Shown one piece after another: positions 16,139 through 25,021 of a DNA stretch of 64,000 bases (position 1 is its first letter; every line of letters starts with the position of its first letter). This stretch comes from an uncultured Porphyromonas sp. (lineage in GTDB: Bacteria; Bacteroidota; Bacteroidia; Bacteroidales; Porphyromonadaceae). The position numbers and the translations under genes are program-made. The DNA is taken from NCBI RefSeq assembly GCF_938039215.1, contig NZ_CALHVI010000031.1, forward strand, positions 1 through 64,000, given 5' to 3'. The notes beneath the pieces were generated by a model, which was given only the letters and a program-made list of their open reading frames with translations, was not told where the DNA came from and did not search any database.

Positions 16139-16637
16139 TTTTTTGACAAAGATTAAAGTGTGAGAATCGGTTAGGTTGGGGAGCAGTGATGAGACAAGGG
16201 TCTTCCTCCAAGAGCCTGAGAAGAGGCCCACATTGCGAAAGAGCGACCCTGAGATGTGCAAGATCCGCTTGATCCTACGGGAGCAGAAAGCGAATCACTT
16301 GACAATGCGCCCCTTCACGAGCAAAAGTAAGCATTTTGCTATAAATAACGGAGGAGCGCTTAGGAACGAAAGATGAGCCGTAACCTCCTTGCCTAGAAGC
16401 GAGGTGCACAGAGACAAATAGCACCGTCTGTAGAGATCCGAACGGATGCTTTCAGCTCCACTCACCTTGTCTAAGGCAAAAGACGGAGCCTTCTCTCATA
16501 ATCACCAGAGCACGATCAGCTAAATCTTCCCTCCCTTATACTACAGCTCGACAAGAGGCACCAGTACAAACACCTTGGCGGAAGCCATAGCGCCTCTGGG
16601 CACTTACTACTGCTTCCCAAGAAGACAGAAAAGAAGA
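16139..16637. other. intergenic region
   Basis: About 500 bases between the tail-anchored protein gene and the lpdA terminator. It holds a minus-strand -7-like element TACTTTTG (16322-16329) that could serve the small gene. Nothing else is recognisable. Confidence 0.45.
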
Positions 16638-16670
16638 GGGCTGGGCACCTCTAAGGAAGGTACCCAGCCC
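16638..16670 (-). terminator. lpdA terminator
   Basis: GGGCTGG-GCACCT pairs with AGGTAC-CCAGCCC around a short loop. On the minus strand it is followed by TCTTCTTTTC, 58 bp after the lpdA stop. Confidence 0.75.
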
Positions 16671-16727
16671 AATAGATAAAGGAGAAGCGGGAGAGCTAAC
16701 AGCCTCCGCCCCTAAGTATTTGAGCCC

Positions 16728-18074
16728 CTAACTCAATGCTGCTACACGGACGATCTCCGACACCGTAGGGTGAGGGAAGACAATACGAGAGAGTTCAGAG
16801 AGAGTCATGCGTTGCTCTACAGCCATAATCGCTGGCACGAGGATTTCCGAAGAGCCATTGCCTAGCATATGTGCACCAAGGATCACACCATCAGCATCGG
16901 TAAGGAGCTTGCAGAAACCATTCCCCTGCTCATTCTCGATAACGAAGCGTCCCGAGAGAGACATTGGCACACGATGCACCTGATAGTCCACACCCGAAGC
17001 TCGCAACTCCTGCTCGGTCTGTCCTACAGAAGCAATCTCGGGATCCGTATAGACAATCCCTGGGATAGCTCGATAGCTCATCGCATCTGGATAGTTCGTG
17101 ATATGGTGAACGGCAACTTGTCCCTCACGAGCGGCAGTATGAGCGAGCATAGAGACACCATTGACATCCCCGACGGCATAAATCCCTGCGACCGAAGTTT
17201 CAAGATGCTCATTGACGACGATAGCTCCACGATTGAGCTCGACACCAACGGTCTCCAGCCCAAGTCCATCCGTGACAGCACGACGACCTACGCTTACAAG
17301 CAGCTTGTCGAAAGGAATCTCCAGCTGCTCCCCCTCATGCTCGGCGATGACCTTGCCTTCACGCACAGCTGTCACCTTCGTAGAGAGATGGAACTTCACC
17401 TTACGCTTCTCGAAGGCTTGCTGTAATTCCGTCGAGAGCTCTTCGTCCATCGGCCCAAGGATCTTGGGTAGCATCTCGATGACGGTCACTTCGACACCGA
17501 GCGTAGAGAAGAGCGAAACGAATTCCATCCCGATGACACCGCCACCTAAGACTACGAGACTCTTGGGAAGTTCTTCTACTTCAAGCGCTTCACGAGCCGT
17601 CCAGTAGGGGACATCGCTCAGCCCATCGATGGGAGGGATAAAGGCCTTGGAGCCGGTAGCTATGATGACATGGCGAGCTGTGTAGCTTGATTCGCCTGCT
17701 GCGATCGTGAAGCCGTCAGAGGTCTTACCCGTGAGGCGAGCCTCTTCAGTCACGATCTCCACTCCGTGATTCTGGAGACCAAGGCGGATACCCGCACCAA
17801 GCTTCTTTAGGATCTTCGTCTTGCGGGACATAACTTTCGAGAGTTCGAAGGAGGCTTCTGGGATAGTCACGCCGTATTTCTTCCCTTCGAGGGCTTCGGA
17901 GAGCAGGTGGGCGGAGCGGAGAAGAGTCTTTGTCGGGATGCAACCTTCATTGAGACAAACACCGCCGAGCTTGTTCTTCTCGAAGAGGATTACTTTAAGT
18001 CCGTGTGCGGCTGCATGCTCTGCGGCATCCGTTCCACCAGGGCCGGCACCGATGATAGCTAAGTCGTAGTTCAT
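16728..18074 (-). CDS. lpdA: dihydrolipoyl dehydrogenase
   Basis: A 448-residue flavoprotein disulfide reductase (E3) that reoxidises protein-bound dihydrolipoamide with NAD. The FAD loop is GAGPGG (9-14), the redox disulfide is Cys40-Cys45 in GGVCLNEGCIPTK, the NAD loop is VVLGGGVIGMEF, and the catalytic His lies in the terminal FPHPTVSE segment. No E1/E2 genes lie nearby, so it may serve the glycine cleavage system (gcvT is in this window) or a 2-oxoacid complex encoded elsewhere. Normal length; monocistronic with its own terminator. Confidence 0.94.
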   Translation of the reverse strand: MNYDLAIIGAGPGGTDAAEHAAAHGLKVILFEKNKLGGVCLNEGCIPTKTLLRSAHLLSEALEGKKYGVTIPEASFELSKVMSRKTKILKKLGAGIRLGLQNHGVEIVTEEARLTGKTSDGFTIAAGESSYTARHVIIATGSKAFIPPIDGLSDVPYWTAREALEVEELPKSLVVLGGGVIGMEFVSLFSTLGVEVTVIEMLPKILGPMDEELSTELQQAFEKRKVKFHLSTKVTAVREGKVIAEHEGEQLEIPFDKLLVSVGRRAVTDGLGLETVGVELNRGAIVVNEHLETSVAGIYAVGDVNGVSMLAHTAAREGQVAVHHITNYPDAMSYRAIPGIVYTDPEIASVGQTEQELRASGVDYQVHRVPMSLSGRFVIENEQGNGFCKLLTDADGVILGAHMLGNGSSEILVPAIMAVEQRMTLSELSRIVFPHPTVSEIVRVAALS

Positions 18075-18186
18075 TGCGCTTCGTTGAGTTGAGTGAAGTA
18101 TATATTATATGTAGTAGTCTAGCTAATTATATATGGAGTGGTCTCACTATATAATGGGCCAACCCCACTAATTATAATGTAGCAGC

Positions 18187-19851
18187 CTAACTAAGTCCTT
18201 CGATGTGTCCATCGATGAAGTCGATCTTCTCAGCTTGAGGCACCTTGGGAAGCCCTGGCATACGCACGAGCGTACCAAGGACAAGGACGATCATCTCTGC
18301 GCCAGTATTGATGACGACATCACGCACTTCGAGGTCGAAGTCCCGCACACTGCCGTAAGCCGTCGGGTCATCGCTGAAGGAATACTGAGTCTTGGCGATA
18401 CAGATAGGGAAACGTGACCAGCCATGACGAGCTATGCGGTCGAGCTGCTTACGTGCCTTCGCAGAAAAATTGATCGAGCGAGCGCCGTAGATCTGTCGTG
18501 CTACTTCTGCGGCCTTCTCTTCGATGGAGGCTTCAAGAGGGTAAGTGAAGCGGAGCGGTGCAGAAGGTTGGCTCTCGATGGTATTGATGACGAGCTCCGC
18601 AAGAGCTTCTGCGCCCTTCCCGCCTTCGCCAAAGGCGGTGTTCACTGCGAAGCCAACGCCTTGCTTCTGGCAGTGCTCACGGACGAGTTCTATTTCTCGG
18701 TCGGTATCGGTAGCGAAGCGATTGAAGGCCACTACCACTGTTTGGCCGAAGCTCTGCAGGTTAGCGATGTGCCGATCGAGGTTAGCTAAGCCCTGACGTA
18801 TCCCTTCGAGGTTCTCTTCGTTCAGTGACTTCTCGTCGACTCCGCCGTGCATCTTCAGCCCGCCAAGGGTAGCGACGAGCACCGTTAGCGCTGGTTGGAG
18901 TCCCGCTGTACGACACTTGATGTTGTAGAACTTCTCAGCGCCGAGGTCCGCCCCGAAGCCCGCCTCCGTGATCGTATATTCCGAGTGAGCGAGTGCCATG
19001 CGAGTGGCGAGGATCGAATTACATCCGTGGGCGATATTGGCAAATGGTCCGCCGTGGATGAAGGCTGGAGTGTGCTCGGTCGTCTGTGCCAGATTGGGCT
19101 TGATTGCGTCTAAGAGCAGGACGGTGATGGCACCAGCCACGCCGAGATCACGTACAGTGAAGGGCTCGCCTGCCTTGGTGTAGCCGAGAAGTATATTCTC
19201 CAGCCGGCGGCGCAGATCGTCCAGCGACGTGGAGAGGCAAAGGATCGCCATGATCTCCGATGCTGGCGTGATGTCGAATCCTGATTCAGCGGGCACACCA
19301 TTGATCGTACCGCCGAGTCCCGTGACGACGGAGCGCAGGGCTCGGTCATTGATATCGAGGACGCGCTTCCAGAGGACTTCACTCAGGCCCTTATCGGTAT
19401 TGCGGTTCTGATAAATGTAATTGTCCAGGAGGGCGGTGATCATGTTGTGCGCCGAAGTGATGGCGTGGAAGTCCCCTGTGAAGTGCAGGTTGATCTTCTC
19501 CATCGGGAGCACTTGGGCGTAACCCCCTCCAGCGGCGCCGCCCTTCATCCCAAAGCAGGGGCCGAGTGACGGCTCACGGAGGGCGACGACGGCCTTCTTC
19601 CCGAGGCGATTCATCCCCAGCGCCAGGCCGATCGATACGGTAGTCTTACCGATACCGGCCTTTGTCGGGGTGATGGCTGTGACAAGGATGAGCTTGCCTG
19701 GCTTGTTGGGCGAACTGAGTTCTGCTAGATCCACCTTGGCAAGACTCCTGCCGTAGTGCTCTAAGTGGTGTGTGGGGATAGCGACTTGGTCTGCTATCTT
19801 CTCGATCGGCTCAAGCACAATCGAGCGGGCGATTTCGATGTCGGTCTTCAT
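18187..19851 (-). CDS. fhs: formate--tetrahydrofolate ligase
   Basis: ATP-dependent formation of 10-formyl-tetrahydrofolate from formate, feeding purine and Met-tRNA formylation. The 554 residues carry the P-loop PTKAGIGKTT followed by SIGLALGMNRLGK, the signature REPSLGPCFGMKGGAAGGGY and the folate-site segment HGGPFANIAHGCNS. Length is normal. It is monocistronic, separated from lpdA by ~110 AT-rich bases containing imperfect TTATA-AATTAG repeats, and divergent from the TonB receptor operon. Confidence 0.97.
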   Translation of the reverse strand: MKTDIEIARSIVLEPIEKIADQVAIPTHHLEHYGRSLAKVDLAELSSPNKPGKLILVTAITPTKAGIGKTTVSIGLALGMNRLGKKAVVALREPSLGPCFGMKGGAAGGGYAQVLPMEKINLHFTGDFHAITSAHNMITALLDNYIYQNRNTDKGLSEVLWKRVLDINDRALRSVVTGLGGTINGVPAESGFDITPASEIMAILCLSTSLDDLRRRLENILLGYTKAGEPFTVRDLGVAGAITVLLLDAIKPNLAQTTEHTPAFIHGGPFANIAHGCNSILATRMALAHSEYTITEAGFGADLGAEKFYNIKCRTAGLQPALTVLVATLGGLKMHGGVDEKSLNEENLEGIRQGLANLDRHIANLQSFGQTVVVAFNRFATDTDREIELVREHCQKQGVGFAVNTAFGEGGKGAEALAELVINTIESQPSAPLRFTYPLEASIEEKAAEVARQIYGARSINFSAKARKQLDRIARHGWSRFPICIAKTQYSFSDDPTAYGSVRDFDLEVRDVVINTGAEMIVLVLGTLVRMPGLPKVPQAEKIDFIDGHIEGLS

Positions 19852-19880
19852 AGCCTTGCGTTTCTATGTAAATGATGCCT

Positions 19881-20238
19881 CAAATATACGAATTAATAGC
19901 CTCTACTCTACCCCCAAACCAATAATTTTCAGGGCAAGATCTGCCTTCACTTTCCTCGGCTCGCACGGTCACTTCCGAAGGGACGTTTTTGCCCGCTCGC
20001 TCTCCTCAGTCTTCCCTTCGTCCTCGCCCCTTCTGCGGAAGCCTCACAAACCTTCTGATAGAAGGCGAAGACGCTCCTAAGGAGGCTCTCTGAAGCCCCT
20101 TCGAAGCAAGCGCAAACTACCCGAAGCAGCAGGGCGGCACATCCGAAGGATAAGGGCAAAGCGACTGAAAGAAAAGGCGAAAACGATGGAAGAGAAAGGC
20201 GAACTTTTTACTCTTCTTGACCGAATAGAAAATTGAGC
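19881..20238. other. divergent intergenic region between fhs and the TonB receptor operon
   Basis: A -7-like element TATATTTG on the minus strand (19881-19888) is placed for fhs. The rest is purine/pyrimidine-biased sequence with no supported frame. Confidence 0.4.
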
Positions 20239-20246
20239 TACCTTTG
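20217..20246 (+). promoter_or_regulatory. promoter of TonB receptor-lipoprotein operon (TTG-N19-TACCTTTG)
   Basis: TTG at 20217-20219 and TACCTTTG at 20239-20246 are spaced by 19 bp. The transcript would begin near a short hairpin (GCGC...GCGC, 20247-20263) and have a ~125-base leader. No cobalamin riboswitch consensus could be found in the leader. Confidence 0.75.
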
Positions 20247-20378
20247 CGCCCGTGAAAAGCGCAGGTGAAGCACACACTCTCGCCAACACAAACCAACCAA
20301 AGACCCTAGCTATACAGGATAACTTCCTTACCCGTATCAGCGTTGGCCTAACATCTTAAACGAAAACTAAGGCAAGAC

Positions 20379-22742
20379 ATGTCTAGAAAAGCTCTACGCA
20401 TTTGCCTAACCCTTCTGTTCTTGTTCTCGCTGGGCATCGCCCCACAAGCTCGTGCGCAGAAGGGAAGGCACTTCCAAGTGGTCGTACTCCATGCCCTAAC
20501 AAAGCAGCCAGTACCTTCGATCACTGTCCACCTCCGAAAAGGAGCCGAGCGAATGACCAATAAAGAAGGGGTCTGTTCGCTACCCCTTCCAGCTGGTGGA
20601 AGCTCCGAGATCCAGCTCTCCCTAGTTGGGGCTGGCTACAAAACCATCCGAAACCGACACTTCCCTACCCCTAAGCCCGGCGCAACGCTCACCATATATA
20701 TAGAGCAAGAAGCTGACAAGCGCATCGAAGGTGTCACCGTCAGCGGCCAAGGCAAGACCATCAACCGAATCCAACATACTTCGGCGCTCTCCACAGCAGC
20801 CCTTCAATCCCAGAGCAACAAGTCGCTAGCTCGTCTCCTAGAAGCCATTCCTGGTGTCAGTTCGATCAAGAGCGGGGCAACCATCTCCAAGCCGGTCATC
20901 CAGGGAATGCACAGTAGCCGAATCCTGCTAATTAACAACGGTGTCCGCCTCGAAAGCCAAAGCTGGGGTGCTGATCACGCTCCCGAAGTAGACCATACAG
21001 GCGCTGGGCTCGTGGAAGTCATCAAGGGCGCAGAGGCTGTTCGTTACGGAGCTGGCGCTCTTGGCGGTGTCGTCCTCGTCAATCCATCGCCACTACCTTC
21101 GAGTCAAGAGCTATCCTACCGTGGACATACCAATGTCGGCTACGTCTCTAACGGCAGAGGCTTCGACGCCTCTGGAAGTATCGAAGCAGGACTACGAGGT
21201 GCCGGCCTTCGACTCCATGGTATGTACCGCCGTGCTGGCGACTACTCCACAGCCGAATATCTGCTGAACAACACGGGACTAGAGGAATGGAGCGGCTCGG
21301 TCTACACTGGATACAAGACCGACCGACTACGTGCTACCCTCTACGGTAGCCTCTATTCCACCGAGAGTGGCATCTTCATCGGCTCGCATATAGGTGATCT
21401 CTTCGAGCTCCAACAAGTCTTCGATACCGGGCGTCCTAATGATATCAACATCTCACCATTCTCATACAAGATCAAAGCTCCCCGACAAAAGTCCCGACAT
21501 ACGCTGGTCAAGGGCGACGTGCTCTGGCAAATCCAGGACCAACAAGAGCTTCATCTCTGGGCCGCTTACCAAGACAACCACCGTCAGGAATATGAAAACC
21601 GCAAGGTAGAAGCTTGGACGCAGACCCCCGTGATGGATCTTCACCTGATGACTTACACGACTGATCTCCTGTGGCGCCTGCAGTGGAGCCGAAGCGGATG
21701 GGAGACGCAGGTCGGACTATCCCATCTCTACCAGAAGAATACCAATCAGCCCGGCACGGCAGCTACGCCATTCATCCCCAACTTTGCGACACTCAACCTC
21801 GGCGCTTACCTGGTACAGAAGGCGAGCTTCGATGCACTTGCCCTCGAAGCTGGCCTGCGCTACGACCACCGTATCACCGATGCGGCGGGTCGTGACTGGC
21901 GTAGACTTCGCTACGGAGATAAGAATACCTACACCAACATCACGGGAAGTCTCGCCTCCCACTACCGTATATCCGACGCACTCTCTGCACGTGCTAGCCT
22001 CGGACTTGCCTGGCGTGCCCCAGACGTCAACGAGCTCTACAGCAACGGCCTTCATCATGGTGGCTCCTGGTCACTGGGCAATCGCAACCTAAAGAGCGAG
22101 AGAGGCTACAAGGCAGTCTTCGCAGTGAAGTACCAACGTGATTGGTTGACCATCGAGCCTAGCCTCTTCTACCAGCATATTGACAATTATATCTACGACG
22201 CTCCTAATAAGACGAAGGGAGAAAATGGTATTCATGTCCACTGGAGTGGTGTCTATCCCATCTTTGCATTCGAGCAGGACAACTGTCGCTTCGTTGGTGG
22301 AGACGTGACGCTGACGGCTATGCCCACAGACGAACTCACGCTTACCGGTAAGGGAGAATGGATACGTGGACGCAACATCACCCGTCAGACTTGGCTCCCC
22401 TTCATGCCCGCTGACCGCTATACACTCGGTGCACAGTGGCTGCGCAGCTTCGGTGCACACAGCCGCTGGAGTACCAAGCTCAGCTCCGAAGGGATCTACG
22501 TGACGAAGCAGACCCGCTTCGACCCCGAGAAGGAACTTGTCTCCTCGACTCCAGATGCTTACTTCCTCCTCAACATACAGGGCGAGCTACGCTATGCCTT
22601 CGATCAGCGCCATTCCCTCAAAGTCCTTCTCTCCTCAGAGAATACCCTCAATGCGCTCTACAAAGAATACTCTGACCGCTTCCGCTACTATGCTCATTCG
22701 CCAGGACGGAGTCTAACCCTGCGAACGATACTCTACTTCTAA
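20379..22742 (+). CDS. TonB-dependent outer-membrane receptor, probable metal uptake
   Basis: A 787-residue receptor. It has a signal peptide ending near ARA-Q (residues ~1-27), a carboxypeptidase-regulatory-like beta domain (~30-115), then a plug with SLARLLEAIPGVSSI and IKGAEAVRYGAGALGGVV, and a beta-barrel closing with a terminal Phe. The plug loop WGADHAPEVDH (196-206) is rich in His/Asp/Glu, as in ZnuD-like receptors of Bacteroidetes; the metal link is an inference. It starts an operon and is followed after 15 bp by three paralogous lipoproteins with His-bearing N-termini. Substrate could be zinc, another divalent metal or a metal complex. Confidence 0.88.
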   Translation: MSRKALRICLTLLFLFSLGIAPQARAQKGRHFQVVVLHALTKQPVPSITVHLRKGAERMTNKEGVCSLPLPAGGSSEIQLSLVGAGYKTIRNRHFPTPKPGATLTIYIEQEADKRIEGVTVSGQGKTINRIQHTSALSTAALQSQSNKSLARLLEAIPGVSSIKSGATISKPVIQGMHSSRILLINNGVRLESQSWGADHAPEVDHTGAGLVEVIKGAEAVRYGAGALGGVVLVNPSPLPSSQELSYRGHTNVGYVSNGRGFDASGSIEAGLRGAGLRLHGMYRRAGDYSTAEYLLNNTGLEEWSGSVYTGYKTDRLRATLYGSLYSTESGIFIGSHIGDLFELQQVFDTGRPNDINISPFSYKIKAPRQKSRHTLVKGDVLWQIQDQQELHLWAAYQDNHRQEYENRKVEAWTQTPVMDLHLMTYTTDLLWRLQWSRSGWETQVGLSHLYQKNTNQPGTAATPFIPNFATLNLGAYLVQKASFDALALEAGLRYDHRITDAAGRDWRRLRYGDKNTYTNITGSLASHYRISDALSARASLGLAWRAPDVNELYSNGLHHGGSWSLGNRNLKSERGYKAVFAVKYQRDWLTIEPSLFYQHIDNYIYDAPNKTKGENGIHVHWSGVYPIFAFEQDNCRFVGGDVTLTAMPTDELTLTGKGEWIRGRNITRQTWLPFMPADRYTLGAQWLRSFGAHSRWSTKLSSEGIYVTKQTRFDPEKELVSSTPDAYFLLNIQGELRYAFDQRHSLKVLLSSENTLNALYKEYSDRFRYYAHSPGRSLTLRTILYF

Positions 22743-22757
22743 TTCACGTTCCACACC

Positions 22758-23873
22758 ATGATATCGACTAGATCCTTCAGACATAGCCTGCGATTCCTCC
22801 TCGGCCTCTGGGCTCTTGTCCTACCAGCTAGCCTCCTTCTCCCTTCTTGTCAGGTCAAGGCTGATGAGCCTAGCGTCGAGGACATGATCAAAGGGCACGA
22901 AGAATGGGCTCGTGCCCTCATCGTACTCCGCCTAGGACGAATGCATCCCTCGGGGAAGTATGTAGAGGCTTATGAGCAACGACACAATGATATCCTTCCC
23001 GTCTATCAGACGATTGACCTCAGACGCTCTGCAGGTGAGACGGGGAGTATCACTTACTATGGTGATCGTAAAGCCTTCGATGTCATCAAGGGCAAAGATC
23101 TCTACTACACGCTAGAGATGCGCTACTACAATGACAAGAAGGAGCTAATGAACTATCAGTTCCTCGGCTATTTCCCTGACGACATCGAGGGGAGTATGCT
23201 CCCTATCCATCAGCACTTCTTCCAGATCATGAACGTAGACCGCATCGGGAAGTTCGCCTATCCTACACATCTGGACGGACGACCTTATGAGGAGTTCACC
23301 TACCTTCTTGATGAGTCGGGGCAGAAGCAAGAAGAGACCGCACCTAACTATAAGGAGAGCGATCCCTACAAGCGCTACCGTCCTATCCACCTCAAGGGGC
23401 TATCACCTCGGATATTTAACTTTACCTACAGAGATACCGACCCGATCGAGCTCACCCTCGGAGAGAAGTACACCGATCCAAACACTAAGCAGGAGCGTAC
23501 CGTTGACTTCCTCAGACAGAAGCGCTCCCTCAATCCCGCAGATCCGCTTGATCGCACGGGGCTCAAGGGTTGGTTCCAATTCGTTCACCCCGACATTGTC
23601 TTCCAGATGCAGCTCACCCTCGTACACATCACCGTAGGGAGCAAGTACATCGGGAAGGGGCCCGACAAGCTCCTAGAGTTCTATGAGCGCCATGATGCTT
23701 GGACGGTCACAGACATCAATATCAAGATCCCCTTCCGTGTCATCGCTGATGCCGACGGATCTCCAGAGCAGTGTGCCCAAGACATCGCTAAGCACACAGG
23801 AGGCTCTGCTGAGCGTATCCGCCCTGCACTCTTCGAAGGAGGGATGAGCCTCGACCCCAACTTCCGTATGTAG
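22758..23873 (+). CDS. paralogous surface lipoprotein A of TonB operon
   Basis: A 371-residue lipoprotein with lipobox LLPSC (Cys31). It aligns in segments with the next two genes: strand ALIVLRLGRMH (His63), then YYNDKKELMNYQF and HQHFFQIMN, NFTYRDTDP, TGLKGWFQF, and IKIPFRVIADAD near the end. Of the three it has the fewest histidines at the N-terminus (His63, His76). A substrate-binding or surface-capture role with the receptor is inferred from operon position; no known family is recognised with certainty. Confidence 0.75.
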   Translation: MISTRSFRHSLRFLLGLWALVLPASLLLPSCQVKADEPSVEDMIKGHEEWARALIVLRLGRMHPSGKYVEAYEQRHNDILPVYQTIDLRRSAGETGSITYYGDRKAFDVIKGKDLYYTLEMRYYNDKKELMNYQFLGYFPDDIEGSMLPIHQHFFQIMNVDRIGKFAYPTHLDGRPYEEFTYLLDESGQKQEETAPNYKESDPYKRYRPIHLKGLSPRIFNFTYRDTDPIELTLGEKYTDPNTKQERTVDFLRQKRSLNPADPLDRTGLKGWFQFVHPDIVFQMQLTLVHITVGSKYIGKGPDKLLEFYERHDAWTVTDINIKIPFRVIADADGSPEQCAQDIAKHTGGSAERIRPALFEGGMSLDPNFRM

Positions 23874-23909
23874 CAACTAAAGATCTCACACATACAATCC
23901 TAACAGTCT

Positions 23910-24986
23910 ATGAAAACGTATCTAAGTAAACTGTCTATCTGGACGCTTGCTCTCAGTCTTACGGCTGGGCTAGCTTCCTGTGGCTCGAAGAACAACGAAC
24001 CTAACACTCCGAAGCCTACGCCCACTCCTACACCGACACCCACGCCGACTCCTAAGGCTAAGAGCTTCGACTGGGCGACCTGTGAGGTGCTCATCAAGGA
24101 AGGGCACGACCATGGTCACGGCAATCTCCACGGCAACAATGTCCGCAAGGGACTTCTCTACCCTCAAGAGCAGCGCTTCACGCTCCGCAACGAAGGGAAT
24201 GGGAAGGTATCTATCGTCTGGGAAGAGAAGCTTAAGACGATGCCTTACTTCCAAGCTCATCAGGGAGGCGCACTCTTCGCCCTGCTCTTCGACTTCAAGG
24301 ATGCTCAGGGCAAGCCAGTCAATCAGGCACTGACCGATCTCTCGGAGCACTATCAGATCTTCTTCACGCTCTCAGATAAGGACGACAAGGGTCAGCCTTT
24401 CGAAGTGCAAGACTTCCGTACGGACAAGGCAATCCTCTGGGATCACTTCTCTCAGGCTAAGCCCAGCATTCCTGTCGGGACACCCGAAGAGAAGATCCAA
24501 GCTATGCTCGCCTACACCTACCGAGACACGAAGGATCCCTACTATCAGATGAAGGGTGATGGCGATGCCAAGGAGCATCTACTCCGTGTACCTGGCACCG
24601 AGAATGTCAATAACATCGGGCTGAAGGGGCACTTCAAGTTCCTCGACAGAGACCGTAACTGGGATGGGAAGAAGTCTGGTAACCAGCTTCCCAACTTCTA
24701 TCTCAAGGTAAGCCTCAAGCACACCAAGGGCTCGAAGTTCTTCAAGGATGGCAGCAAGGGCCTGGTCAGCTCCGAGTTCTACAAGCCAGAAGCAAGCATC
24801 ACATGGAGCACGGTCTTCGAGTTCCTCCTTCCCGTGCGTGTCATCGCTAATAAGAAAGACCAGTTCCACGATAGCAATCGCTACTGGAACGATATGGCCA
24901 AGGCCTTCGGCAAGACTCCTCAAGAAATGGAAGAAAATGAGAATAGCGCCGAGCCCGGCAACGACAACAGCTCCTTCCACCTGTAG
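23910..24986 (+). CDS. paralogous lipoprotein B, histidine-rich N-terminus
   Basis: A 358-residue lipoprotein with lipobox LASC (Cys24), a Pro-Thr repeat tether at ~35-48, and a cluster GHDHGHGNLHGN with His66, His68, His70 and His74, a plausible divalent metal site. The remainder aligns with its neighbours: DFKDAQGKPVNQAL, YQIFFTLSD, TYRDTKDP, IGLKGHFKF, LLPVRVIANKK. The PT tether suggests the domain stands off the outer membrane to present bound ligand to the receptor. It lies 36 bp after lipoprotein A and 35 bp before C. Metal binding is inferred from residues only. Confidence 0.78.
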   Translation: MKTYLSKLSIWTLALSLTAGLASCGSKNNEPNTPKPTPTPTPTPTPTPKAKSFDWATCEVLIKEGHDHGHGNLHGNNVRKGLLYPQEQRFTLRNEGNGKVSIVWEEKLKTMPYFQAHQGGALFALLFDFKDAQGKPVNQALTDLSEHYQIFFTLSDKDDKGQPFEVQDFRTDKAILWDHFSQAKPSIPVGTPEEKIQAMLAYTYRDTKDPYYQMKGDGDAKEHLLRVPGTENVNNIGLKGHFKFLDRDRNWDGKKSGNQLPNFYLKVSLKHTKGSKFFKDGSKGLVSSEFYKPEASITWSTVFEFLLPVRVIANKKDQFHDSNRYWNDMAKAFGKTPQEMEENENSAEPGNDNSSFHL

Positions 24987-25021
24987 TTTTACCTAAACCT
25001 ATTATAATAAACCAGAATCGT

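Noticed and set aside
20247..20378. Cobalamin riboswitch in the leader of the TonB receptor operon
   Set aside because: The leader is only about 125 bases and lacks the conserved B12-box core. A GTGAAAA word alone is not sufficient.
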